A stretch of 64,000 nt of DNA from Aurantiacibacter poecillastricola (GTDB lineage Bacteria; Pseudomonadota; Alphaproteobacteria; Sphingomonadales; Sphingomonadaceae). Positions 51,883 through 60,203 of the stretch are shown here, piece after piece. The notes beneath the pieces are model-generated. The model had not been told where the DNA came from, searched no databases, and saw only the letters and a program-made list of their open reading frames with translations. The stretch lies in contig NZ_JAVAMS010000002.1 of the NCBI RefSeq assembly GCF_030730945.1, positions 1,116,001 to 1,180,000 of the forward strand. Reading direction: 5' to 3'. The stretch's first letter is position 1. Each line of letters begins with the position of its first letter. The translations under genes and the position numbers were made by a program.

Positions 51883-54795
51883 TCAAATCCCGAAATCCAG
51901 TGTCTTGCTCTTGCTTCGGGCGAGTTCCTTTTCGGCCTTGTTGGCCTCTTCCGGTTTTGGCGCATCAAGCTCGCCGTTTTTCCTTTTTGTCGCGGCCAAC
52001 CTCGCGGTGACCTCGAGGGCCGATGCCTTCTCGCCTTTGTTGCGTGCGACGGCCGCTCCGAGCTTGTCCGAACTGTCGACAACCAGCGTCAGGTGATCGC
52101 GAAGCCTCGTGATCGTCACCAGGAAGGTCTTCTGGTTCGACAGGTTGCGCTCGCGGCTGTCCATGACTGCAATGCCGCGATCGGATGTCAGACCCTGCGC
52201 CATGTGGGCGTTGAGCGCATAGGCAAGATCGATCCGCTTCAGCATCGGATCGTCCTTTTTGAGCTCGACCTGGTCTCCCTTGGAAGTTTCGAATGTGACC
52301 TTCCCGCCGACAATGGCAACCACCCTGGCCTGGTCGGCATTGAAGAGGCCGCGGCGATGATCGTTGCGGGTCCAGCGGATCCGGTCGCCTTCATGGATCT
52401 CGAGCTTCCTCGGCTCATGCAAGGTCAGATTCTGGTCGCCCTTTCCTGCCCTGATCCGCGCGGGATCGAACCGGAACCGCTTGCCGCGCTTGTCCGCGAC
52501 TTCGACCTGCCTGCCTTTCCCGTCCTGTCCCAAGACACGATACTCGCCCGCTGACAGTCCCAGCGCCTGTTGCTTTCTCGAGACCTCGAGCACCCTTCCC
52601 GGCCGGTAGACCGAAAGATGTCGCAGCTCCTCGCGGGTCGTGTTGACGCGGTCGAGCACTCCGAGCTCGGCCTTGCCCGGGCCAATCTCGCCATTGGCGA
52701 GAAGTCCTTGCTGGACGGCAGCATTGGCCGCAGAGCGGATGGCGCGTCCTGAAGCATAGATCGAAGTACGGGCGCGGGTTTCTTTGTCGAGCGCAAGCCA
52801 TGCTTCGGAGGCAACCAGCGCACCATCGCCCTTGGCCTCGATTATATGTTGTTTCAAGTGACGTAGCGCCTTGCGCACATCGCCCGTCTGCGCTGCCGCC
52901 TGCGCCTCGCGGATGACTGGATCGCGGGCACGCAGGTTGGTCGCCATTTCAGCGCGCGCCATACCCGTCCGCTGCAGCAGCGCGAAGGGCTTGCCCGCAT
53001 CGACTGCGCCGAGCTGCTTGCGGTCCCCCATCAGGACCAGCCGGTGAACGCCAGCCAGATTGGCAAGGCGGACGAGCTTCTCCTTTTCCTCGTTCGAAAC
53101 CATCGATGCCTCGTCGAGGACAAGCACATGGTCTTTCAGCGCCGCCTTTGCCTCCAAACGTAACGCCGCGTTGCCGGGATCTTTGAGCAGCTTGTTCCAG
53201 CCACCAAGAAAGCGTGCCAGCGTCTGCGAGCCCATGCCGGTGTCGCGTTCGAGCATCTGGACGAGCGTGTTCTGGATCGCGAGCCCCATGACCGGGTGGC
53301 CCTCGGAGCGCAGCACCTCGGCGACGGGTTTCAGAACGCTGCTCTTGCCGGCACCGGCAATTCCCTGGACCGCGATCGTTCGATCCTCGGACGTCAGGAT
53401 CAACTTCGCCGCCCCGAGCTGACCCGCGTTGAGGCGGAACCCCTGCCCTGCCATTGCAGCGGTCTGGACACGATCAGTCGCGCTTCCCGGCTCAACTGCA
53501 GATGAGCTCGCACCCTTGCCGGCGGCAACCTCGGACACGATCCGCTGCTCGGTCAGCACCGCGTCACGCGAGGCGAGCCAGCCCCTGTGGTCTCCCTTGC
53601 CCGCTATCAGGTCGCCGGAGCGCACCAAGGCGCGGGTCCGTCTTTCAATATCGGCAATCGTCGCTGGCAACCCGAAATCGAGCGCGGCCTTGTAGAGCGC
53701 GGTGCGCTCGAAGGCAGCCTCGCGCTGCGAAAGATGACGCACCGCCGAAGCGACGGCCTGTGCCGCTGCGATCGTCTCACGGTCCTGTCTGAGGACCGAC
53801 TTGGGCACGAGCGGATCGGCCGGATCGCCCCTGACATGCGCGGCAAAGCGTCCCAGCCATGCGCGCCCGCGCTCGACAAGCGAGCCGAACCTGCCAGTTT
53901 CGATCGACTGTTTCAGTGTGCGGGTCCGGGCCCGCTCGACCAAGGGGGAGAGGTCCAGTCCGATGGATTTCGCGGTGTCGCTCCAGAGCTTTCCCAGGGT
54001 TTCGCGGTCCTCGATCCCATCCTTGCTGGCGCGCGTATCGAGCGCGGCGATGCGGCCCGCTTCAAGACCAGGACCGCGCCGTGCATCGAGCACTTCCTGG
54101 CGCCGGCTTGAGAACGCCATGACCTGTTCACGGGTGATACCGCGCGCTTCGAAATTGCCGTGCTTGAGGGTCGGTCCCGGCTCGTAGCCCAACTTTTCGA
54201 CCGTGACGCGAAAGCGCGCCATCGCGATTGCATTGAGCGTGGTGTTGAGCTGCCAGAGCCGGTCATTCTTGAGCGTACGCCACTTCCCGTCCTTGCCTTG
54301 CGTGACATTGGCGATGACCGCGTGGAAATGGAGGTTCGGCTCCTGGTTGCGGTTGGTGTCGTGCTGGAACAGGCCGATCGCAAGGTTCCCGGTAGCCTGC
54401 GTTACGATCTTGCCTTTCTCCACCATCCGGGTCTCGGCCGCATTCTTCTCAGCCCAGTGCAGCGCTTCGAGGACGGCTTCGCGGTAGGCGGCGATGATCC
54501 GCTCGTCGTTCCCCACAAGTGCCAGCAGCGACCAGCTCTTGGGGACGGAGAAGGTGAGGTCTGTACCCGGACGGTGTACCTGTCCGGGATTGCCGACGCT
54601 GCTGCCGTCGGGCAGCTCGCCGCGCAGCAACGCATCGAACGCTTGGGCCTCGACCTTGCCATCGAGACCAAGGCGCTTTGCACCCTCGCCCACCCACTGG
54701 CCCGAGCGGTCGGCATCGGCGCTCGCGTAGTAATTGTCCGATGCGAAGTAGCTCGCAGCCGCCGAAGGCGAGCGGACATTGGCGACGGAAAGCAT
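51883..54795 (-). CDS. traI: MobF conjugative relaxase/helicase TraI
   Basis: The 970-residue protein combines a MobF relaxase (TrwC/TraI type) and a RecD-like helicase. The relaxase has tyrosines at 22-23 in NYYASAD and the HUH metal site in NLHFHAVIANV near residue 157. The helicase part shows GIAGAGKSS near residue 480, LDEASMVS, and a C-terminal NAHMAQGLTSDRG. It nicks oriT, stays bound to the 5' end, and unwinds DNA for transfer. It is the last gene of the operon, 49 nt after traD, and its predicted nic site is at 57756/57757. Confidence 0.93.
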   Translation of the reverse strand: MLSVANVRSPSAAASYFASDNYYASADADRSGQWVGEGAKRLGLDGKVEAQAFDALLRGELPDGSSVGNPGQVHRPGTDLTFSVPKSWSLLALVGNDERIIAAYREAVLEALHWAEKNAAETRMVEKGKIVTQATGNLAIGLFQHDTNRNQEPNLHFHAVIANVTQGKDGKWRTLKNDRLWQLNTTLNAIAMARFRVTVEKLGYEPGPTLKHGNFEARGITREQVMAFSSRRQEVLDARRGPGLEAGRIAALDTRASKDGIEDRETLGKLWSDTAKSIGLDLSPLVERARTRTLKQSIETGRFGSLVERGRAWLGRFAAHVRGDPADPLVPKSVLRQDRETIAAAQAVASAVRHLSQREAAFERTALYKAALDFGLPATIADIERRTRALVRSGDLIAGKGDHRGWLASRDAVLTEQRIVSEVAAGKGASSSAVEPGSATDRVQTAAMAGQGFRLNAGQLGAAKLILTSEDRTIAVQGIAGAGKSSVLKPVAEVLRSEGHPVMGLAIQNTLVQMLERDTGMGSQTLARFLGGWNKLLKDPGNAALRLEAKAALKDHVLVLDEASMVSNEEKEKLVRLANLAGVHRLVLMGDRKQLGAVDAGKPFALLQRTGMARAEMATNLRARDPVIREAQAAAQTGDVRKALRHLKQHIIEAKGDGALVASEAWLALDKETRARTSIYASGRAIRSAANAAVQQGLLANGEIGPGKAELGVLDRVNTTREELRHLSVYRPGRVLEVSRKQQALGLSAGEYRVLGQDGKGRQVEVADKRGKRFRFDPARIRAGKGDQNLTLHEPRKLEIHEGDRIRWTRNDHRRGLFNADQARVVAIVGGKVTFETSKGDQVELKKDDPMLKRIDLAYALNAHMAQGLTSDRGIAVMDSRERNLSNQKTFLVTITRLRDHLTLVVDSSDKLGAAVARNKGEKASALEVTARLAATKRKNGELDAPKPEEANKAEKELARSKSKTLDFGI

Positions 54796-54843
54796 GGGCT
54801 GGGATCACTTTCTCTTGGCCCTCGTCCCCTCCCCGGTCGAGCG

Positions 54844-57183
54844 TCACATATCCGGATCGAAGTCCCCGTAATCGTGACCATGGTCCTGCCCCTGATCGGC
54901 ATCGCGACCCTGCTTCGCTGCACCGCCAAGAAGCGACTTCTGCTGCTCTTCCTGGAGCCTCTGGTCGGCCTTGCCGCGCGCGACTTGTGCCCGCTGATGC
55001 GCTGCGGGATCGGGAATATCGGACCTGGCGGAAGGCACAGCCCGTTGCTCCATCCCGCGGTGCTCCTCAGCTTTCGAAGACAGAGGAAGTTCGGATTGAG
55101 CCGGCCGCTGAGGGTCCGATGTCGCCCTTTTCCCTCGTGCATTCGAATCGCGACGCTTCTTTGTCTGGTCCAGTCGAGCCTGATCGCCCTTGTTGCTGCG
55201 ATGGGTCCGGCGCAGTTCCTTTTTGTCTTCCTTGTCGGCTTTCTTTTCAGCGCTGTCGGAGCGATCGTGCGCGTCCCTCATCCGGCGAGGATCACCATCA
55301 TTGTCGCCTGTTTCAGAGGCTGCTCCGGCACCGCCCCCTGCTCCATCTTTATCATCAGCGTGCCGGGTCTGCGGCGGTGGCTTCGGCATATCGCGGGGAA
55401 TGAAGCCTTCGGCTACCCGAGGCCAGTTGCGCGGTGCGAGAACCACGGGTGCCGCCGGAAATCCTTCGGGAAACTTGATGAAACCATGAAGGTTCTTGAG
55501 CTTCATCAGCTCGTCAGGAAGCAGCAACGGAACGACCTGGCGCCGGGGCGTCAGGCTGACCGCGTCACGCGCATTGTTGTAGCCGTAGCTGTAACCTTCC
55601 TCCATCTCGCGAACCTCGCGGTGGCCGATGATATCGGAACACCAGGTGGCGGTCTCGCGATCTGCTGTGCCAAGGATCAGCTTGGTGCGGGCAAGCGAGG
55701 AGAGGGTCATCGCCATGTTCTCACCGTAGACATCCTTGAGCTTGGCAAAGGCATGAATCCCGGTGACGATCGCGCCCCCGAAATTGCGCGCGGTCTGGAG
55801 GCCCTTTTCGAGTGAAGGCAGGCGATGCAGCGCGCCAAGTTCGTCGATCAGGAACCAGAGCCTGATGTCCCGCGAGCGCTGGCCCGCCATCAGCGTATTG
55901 ATCGCGGTATCGAGCCACAGCGTGAGCAACTGCGAGAGCACGCTCATGTCGATGTAGCGCGCGGACAGAAACAGGATAGAGCCCGGTTTACCTGCCCCGT
56001 TGACCCACTCGCGGACCGAAAAGGGCGTCCCGTCTTCGGGCAGCATCTGGAGCGCCTTGGCGTTGACATTGAACACTGCACGCACCGATTCCGCCATGCG
56101 CGCCGCGCTCGGCGTGCTGATGGGACCGGCCATGGTATCTTCGACGAGACGGTGCAGATCGGAGAGATCGGCGTTCATGAGTTCGTGGGCGAGCGCGGCG
56201 TTGGTGCCCCGCCCCGCTTCGGCGAGCTTGAGACAGGTCTCGACGAACAGCGTGCGCGCGGCGAGCACCCAGAACTGTTCGGCGCCGCCCCCATCGTGCG
56301 GGACGAGGGACTCCGCCGCGGCATGGAATTCGGCACGCGTGGAGCAATCGTTGAACACGCTCCATGCGGGGCAACGCGCGTCGAGCGGGTTGAGAATGAT
56401 GTCGCGTTTGGGATCGTAGAAGGTTTCGACAAAGGCCCCGGTAAGATCGAAAATGACCGCACGTTCGCCCCGTTCACGGATCTCCCTGGTAAGCTCGGTT
56501 AGGACGACGGTCTTGCCTGTCCCGGTTGTGCCAACAAGCATCGCGTGGCTCTGCTCGAGGCGCCAAGGCCAGTTGACCCCTGCCAGATGCGCGGGAGAAT
56601 AGAAGCCCGCATCCCGCAGCGAAGCCGACCCGGCCAGACGCCAGCGCCAGCCCAACGCATCGCCATACTCGCGGGCACGGGCATTGCGGTTGTGCGCGGC
56701 GATCTCCCGGTCAAGTTCACGCAAGGTAGCAAGCTCCGCCCCGCGCACATGCTTCTTCTGTTTGGACTTCTCGCCGAAGCGTTCGGCAACCCACCAGAAA
56801 AGCGCGAAGAGCGGCGCAAGAATGAATCCGGCAAGCCACAAAGCGCTGATCACCGCACTCCGGAAAAGCGCGACCGCTTCGCGCATCGGCGGGTAATCGG
56901 TGACCACGGAAATTGGAAAAGCAACGAGGCTCCCGTCGGCAAGCTTGAGGTTCACAAGCTTGTTCGGGTCGAACTCCATGAAGGCATAGCCAGAGGCATA
57001 GGCATGCATCCACAGGAGGTAGACATGGTACTCGTCTAGCGCACCGCTTACGTCCCAATAGACGAGGCCGAGAACGACCAGGAGGGTCACGACCAAGGGC
57101 CCCTTCAGGCCCGCGGCAAACATGAAGCCGAAATGCCCCAGAAGCTGGCTGCCGCGGGTGAAGTTGACGAGATTATGCTTCAT
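54844..57183 (-). CDS. traD: type IV coupling protein TraD
   Basis: The protein of about 779 residues has two N-terminal membrane segments (about residues 18-55 and 115-140), a Walker A MLVGTTGTGKTVV near residue 220, and FLIDELGALHRLPSLEKGLQ. The C-terminus is long, charged and Lys/Arg/Gln-rich (from residue 610). TraD links the relaxosome to the secretion channel and pumps DNA. The ATG at 57183 (MKHNLVNFTRG) is preferred over the far upstream start, as it overlaps the preceding gene by 11 nt. Confidence 0.92.
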   Translation of the reverse strand: MKHNLVNFTRGSQLLGHFGFMFAAGLKGPLVVTLLVVLGLVYWDVSGALDEYHVYLLWMHAYASGYAFMEFDPNKLVNLKLADGSLVAFPISVVTDYPPMREAVALFRSAVISALWLAGFILAPLFALFWWVAERFGEKSKQKKHVRGAELATLRELDREIAAHNRNARAREYGDALGWRWRLAGSASLRDAGFYSPAHLAGVNWPWRLEQSHAMLVGTTGTGKTVVLTELTREIRERGERAVIFDLTGAFVETFYDPKRDIILNPLDARCPAWSVFNDCSTRAEFHAAAESLVPHDGGGAEQFWVLAARTLFVETCLKLAEAGRGTNAALAHELMNADLSDLHRLVEDTMAGPISTPSAARMAESVRAVFNVNAKALQMLPEDGTPFSVREWVNGAGKPGSILFLSARYIDMSVLSQLLTLWLDTAINTLMAGQRSRDIRLWFLIDELGALHRLPSLEKGLQTARNFGGAIVTGIHAFAKLKDVYGENMAMTLSSLARTKLILGTADRETATWCSDIIGHREVREMEEGYSYGYNNARDAVSLTPRRQVVPLLLPDELMKLKNLHGFIKFPEGFPAAPVVLAPRNWPRVAEGFIPRDMPKPPPQTRHADDKDGAGGGAGAASETGDNDGDPRRMRDAHDRSDSAEKKADKEDKKELRRTHRSNKGDQARLDQTKKRRDSNARGKRATSDPQRPAQSELPLSSKAEEHRGMEQRAVPSARSDIPDPAAHQRAQVARGKADQRLQEEQQKSLLGGAAKQGRDADQGQDHGHDYGDFDPDM

Positions 57184-57502
57184 CGTCGTCTCCCATGGGT
57201 CGGGGTGCAATGATACCGAGGCGCTCCAGCCGGCGCTGGTAGGCAGCGACGGTTTTATCACGCAAGGTAGTGTCGGGATGATGCGTAAGCAGCGCATCTA
57301 ATGCGACAGTGATGAAGATGTTCTGGCGGACCGGATCGGTCGATGGAGTCCTCAGATCAGCTTCGGTTGCGCGATGCCAGGCATCGAAGATGCAATCGCA
57401 AACAACGATACTCGCGCTGACCCTGCGCTCGTCTGCTTGTTTCCTGATCCATTCGGCGATCAGGGGCGTGACATAGGTCACGAACCGGTGGTGTCTTTGC
57501 AT
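57173..57502 (-). CDS. small protein first in the traD-traI operon, putative relaxosome accessory
   Basis: The 109-residue product is soluble, basic to neutral, and ends in an acidic MGDDDEA. No known domain is certain, although its size and place next to oriT and before traD match accessory DNA-binding proteins such as TrwA/TraY/TraM. Its start at 57502 lies 73 nt from a 21-bp element shared with the pilin promoter. The role is inferred from context. Confidence 0.6.
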   Translation of the reverse strand: MQRHHRFVTYVTPLIAEWIRKQADERRVSASIVVCDCIFDAWHRATEADLRTPSTDPVRQNIFITVALDALLTHHPDTTLRDKTVAAYQRRLERLGIIAPRPMGDDDEA

Positions 57503-57574
57503 TTTTCCAAGTTCCTTGTGTTCAAAGAACCTGGCTCACCCTTCGAAAGGCAAGTGCCACTCTAGGCCGCAGCA

Positions 57575-57595
57575 CGGGGTGTAGGAAAACGGAAA
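57575..57595 (-). repeat. 21-bp element upstream of traD-traI operon, copy 2
   Basis: This is the exact copy of 23866-23886 in inverse orientation in the window, so both copies point toward their operon. The distance to the first start codon is 72 nt here and 66 nt there. Downstream of it lie GTTCTTTGAAC and GAAC-N5-GAAC, similar but not identical to the GAAC-N7-GAAC box of copy 1. Confidence 0.75.
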
Positions 57596-57733
57596 ATTCA
57601 CATAGCTTTTCAGAAAATTAAACGGATCTGTGCCGACTCGGCACGGACGAGCGAGCAACTGGGCCGCATCCGGCACAGAAGATGACATCGGCGAAATTTC
57701 GTGAATTCGCGAAGCAATTCCGCGCCTTCCATT

Positions 57734-57757
57734 GCAGCACCCGCTGCGTACGGTGTG
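57734..57757 (+). other. predicted oriT stem-loop and nic site
   Basis: GCAGC-ACCC-GCTGC (57734-57747) forms a short hairpin directly followed by GTACGGTGT (57748-57756) and G57757. In F, a hairpin ending TTTTTGC is followed by GTGGGGTGT and the nick before GG; in R388 a hairpin ending GGTGC is followed by GTATTGTCT and the nick. The 9-nt spacing matches both, and 7 of 9 bases match F. The predicted nick is between 57756 and 57757 on the plus strand. Confidence 0.65.
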
Positions 57758-58084
57758 CCTGTCAAGTTCCAATGTGTGCGGGGCTTTTCAGGAGGCCCTG
57801 AGTTCCGTTCAATGGGTTGAATTCTAATCCTTATTCTTGGAGCGCGAGCAATTGTGTCCTCGTAGGGAAAAGCGAGATTCAGGGCGAAAATGCCGGTGGG
57901 CTACCAACTGGCCTTAGTTATGTGAGAATCCCCCTCGGCGGGTCATTCCCCAGGCGGGCCAATTGCCCGGTCGTTTGAGAGGATCATAGGGACCAGATAG
58001 CCATCACCGGACTGTCCCAAGATCGAATGGAGATGAGGTGCAGAACGATCGGGAATACCCATCTCTCCTAACCCTGCGAACAAG

Positions 58085-58116
58085 AAAAAAGGCAGGAACC
58101 GTTCCCGGTCCCCGCC
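58085..58116 (-). terminator. rho-independent terminator after the 73-residue gene
   Basis: On the minus strand GGCGGGGACC (58116-58107), loop GGGAAC and GGTTCCTGCC (58100-58091) pair with two G-U wobbles. TTTTTT (58090-58085) follows. It would end minus-strand transcription of the leading-region genes and insulate oriT. Confidence 0.8.
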
Positions 58117-58128
58117 CTGATCCTACGG

Positions 58129-58350
58129 TCAGAACTCATCGAGCATTGCCCCATGAACCGTATGCACCACGCGCGCTGCAAGATGCGCAGGAAGCGCGTT
58201 GTAGTCACCCTCATCCAAAGCAAAGTATCCGAGTTCTCGGTCCTCAACGATATGCTGATCGAAGAAGCTGTGCAACGCCCGACGCTCTGCCACAGCCAGC
58301 GCGGCAAAGTAGCGTTCCGAGTTCGAATTGATCCGAGCAATTGAAGCCAT
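58129..58350 (-). CDS. 73-residue soluble protein in the leading region
   Basis: The 73-codon frame has AGGAGG about 6 nt upstream of its ATG at 58350 and is followed by a strong terminator. The product (MASIARINSNSERYFAALAV...) is helical and acidic at the end. No family is recognised. It is probably a small leading-region protein expressed early after transfer. Confidence 0.55.
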   Translation of the reverse strand: MASIARINSNSERYFAALAVAERRALHSFFDQHIVEDRELGYFALDEGDYNALPAHLAARVVHTVHGAMLDEF

Positions 58351-58587
58351 TGTATCCTCCTGATGTCTGCCGTTGACGGCAGGAGCAGGACGGATGGGCG
58401 TGCGGCCGGCGGGTCAGGGATCGCCCACTTGGGCGACCGCGAAGCGGCGGTAGGGGTAACGATTTTGTCGGACCGTAGCGTAGCGAAGGGGAGTCAAAAT
58501 GGTGGGACCCTGCCGTCCTTGACGCGCCTGTTGCACGGCCATCAGAATGGGAGAACGTGAGCCAGGCCCCTCCCCTCCGGTCCCAAG

Positions 58588-59025
58588 CTAGATAGCTCCC
58601 GAGACCTTCTGCGCGACCTCTGTCAGCGTCGCCTGCAGGCGGTTGATCTCCGATAGGCTGGTCCCGCTGGGCACGTATCGCGTCACAAGAAATTCGCGCG
58701 ACTGCGACATGGCATGCAGGTGTTCCCGCGTCCGCTTCCGCAGCACCAGCCCAAGCTCGACTGCGAGGTCCGCCCTTGCCGCGAGGTTGTGCTGGAGACC
58801 CCGGACCTCGCCCGCGCTGTGACCCGATCGGAGAAGGAATGCGTTGAGGTAAAGCTCGACCGCATGAATCGCGACCATGCGAAACGGCGCCCGCGACCTG
58901 GGTTCTCCGGGCCGTCCATTCTGCACGAGAAGCTGGGCCGCGATCCGATACTCATTTGCAAGTGCCACAACCTCGGCTGCAGTCGCGGCCTCACCCGGAT
59001 AGCAAACGATCGCCTGGTCAGTCAT
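58588..59025 (-). CDS. HEPN-domain-like small protein
   Basis: The 145-residue protein, started at the ATG at 59025 because the longer upstream frame is a shadow of ssb, is all-helical. It shows the HEPN-type pattern HAVELYLNAFLLRSGHSAGE, then LQHNLAARADLA, and an RKRTREH stretch at residues 96-102 that could be the Rx4-6H ribonuclease motif. HEPN proteins are common RNases in defence and toxin systems. The assignment is by pattern only and is moderate. Confidence 0.5.
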   Translation of the reverse strand: MTDQAIVCYPGEAATAAEVVALANEYRIAAQLLVQNGRPGEPRSRAPFRMVAIHAVELYLNAFLLRSGHSAGEVRGLQHNLAARADLAVELGLVLRKRTREHLHAMSQSREFLVTRYVPSGTSLSEINRLQATLTEVAQKVSGAI

Positions 59026-59090
59026 GGCGCTCTTCGTAGCACCGCTTTTGCAAACGATTACTGAAAGTTCTTCGGCGTTCCATACGCGAG

Positions 59091-59125
59091 GAAGGGGCCC
59101 TGTCCGGCTGGGACAGGACCCCTTC
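59091..59125. repeat. 15-bp stem-loop between ssb and the HEPN-like gene
   Basis: GAAGGGGCCCTGTCC (59091-59105), loop GGCTG, and GGACAGGACCCCTTC (59111-59125) pair at 14 of 15 positions. No U-tract follows on the minus strand. It may be a transcription barrier that adjusts expression after ssb or a structure used in single-stranded DNA. Confidence 0.65.
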
Positions 59126-59149
59126 GGGAGGCGAGATCGAGGTGAGAGT

Positions 59150-59548
59150 TCAGTCGATCTCGGGAGCGTCCTGGTTGTCGTGATCGTCACCGCTGCCGTT
59201 GCCGCGCGAGAGGAAGTCGACCTTGTCGGCGAGGATCTCGGTGCCGTAGCGCGTGCCCCCGTCCTTGTCCTCCCACTGGGTGTAGTGGATGCGGCCCTGA
59301 ACACTGACCAGCTGGCCCTTGGAACAGTACTGGCCGACGGTCTTGGCGAGGCCGTTGAAGCAGGTAACCCGGTGGAACTCGCTTTCCTTGGCGGTGTAGC
59401 CGTTCTCGTCCTTGTAGGTCTTGCCGTCCTTGTCCCGCGCAGGGCGATCGGTGACGACAGTGATCCCGGTGACATTGGTGCCGCCCTTGGTCTCGCGGGT
59501 GTCGGGATCGCGGGCGATGCGGCCGGTAATGATGGCGATATTGGTCAT
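59150..59548 (-). CDS. ssb: single-stranded DNA-binding protein
   Basis: The 132-residue SSB has the OB-fold pattern MTNIAIITGRIARDPDTRE, FHRVTCFNGLAKTVGQYCSKG and LVSVQGRIHYTQWEDKDGG, and a short acidic tail. It is shorter than chromosomal SSB and the C-terminal tip (DAPEID) lacks the standard DDDIPF end. SSB genes are typical of leading regions, where they protect newly arrived single-stranded DNA. The plus strand, predicted to be transferred, is its template. Confidence 0.9.
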   Translation of the reverse strand: MTNIAIITGRIARDPDTRETKGGTNVTGITVVTDRPARDKDGKTYKDENGYTAKESEFHRVTCFNGLAKTVGQYCSKGQLVSVQGRIHYTQWEDKDGGTRYGTEILADKVDFLSRGNGSGDDHDNQDAPEID

Positions 59549-60203
59549 GATGGTAGTCCTTCAGTTCCTTAAACCGGAGACCATCTCCGGCTTGCGAACA
59601 TCCAGAAGAAGCAGGGCATGGGAGGACTGCACCGCAGGGGCAAAGCTCCAAGGGAAACCTGTTCATGACGGGTGGTGCGGGCAGGCAGCGCAGCTGCCAA
59701 CACGGCCGGAAAGGAACGGGTTGCCGTCCTCAGCTGACCTGGTTCAGGACTGTTCGCGACTAAAGCCGGATGGGTATCGGGTGTGGGTCTGCAGGCTCAC
59801 TTGACCTTTCCTGCAATCAGCTAACGCCATCGCCCTCCGATGCCTCCAGGAGATCCATGAAGTTGCAGGCTGCTTCTCGGTCTTGCTCGTTCTCGAACGC
59901 CACATCGAGATCGGGGGCTGACCCGAACATGTGCAGGAACGATCACAGGGCAAAGTGCTCAGCGGCAGCGTAATTTGAGGCAGATAAGTCCGTACTGCGC
60001 CCTCTAGGTAGCCTTTCGACATGGCTCGCATCGTCCTTAAAAGTGGTCGTCCGTCGGGCCGATGGACCGCAGTGCAGGAGCAGGATCAAAACGCCGTCGC
60101 TGCTGGTGAATCGGAAGTCGCGGTTGGCACGCGCATCGCTGCATAGTTCAACGATGACCTGGGGCTCGTACTAGCGGCCTGTCCAACATGCGCTGCCACT
60201 TGA
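59549..60203. other. intergenic stretch between ssb and the Gabija-like pair
   Basis: About 650 bases carry no gene I can support. Short frames exist on both strands (for instance 59817-59930 minus and 60021-60146 plus), but they lack ribosome-binding sites. The stretch upstream of ssb (59549-59620) must contain its promoter. It may mark the junction between the conjugation module and the defence module. Confidence 0.4.

Larger units (their letters stand above)
57503..58084. other. putative oriT region
   Basis: The gap between the traD-traI operon and the leading-region genes holds no coding frame I can support, but is dense in inverted repeats. GTGCCGA-C-TCGGCAC lies at 57630-57644 and the near-palindrome TTCGTGAATTCGCGAA at 57698-57713. 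A stem-loop followed by a nic-like sequence lies at 57734-57757. It also holds the second copy of the 21-bp element. The combination, next to the relaxase genes, marks the origin of transfer. Confidence 0.7.

Noticed and set aside
57505..57530. Possible GAAC-N7-GAAC box before the traD operon
   Set aside because: The repeat here is GAAC-N5-GAAC plus GTTC-TTT-GAAC, so spacing does not fit the LexA-type box; kept only as a remark.
59817..59930. 37-codon minus-strand frame with acidic, protein-like composition
   Set aside because: No ribosome-binding site and no match; could be a gene remnant, but support is too weak.
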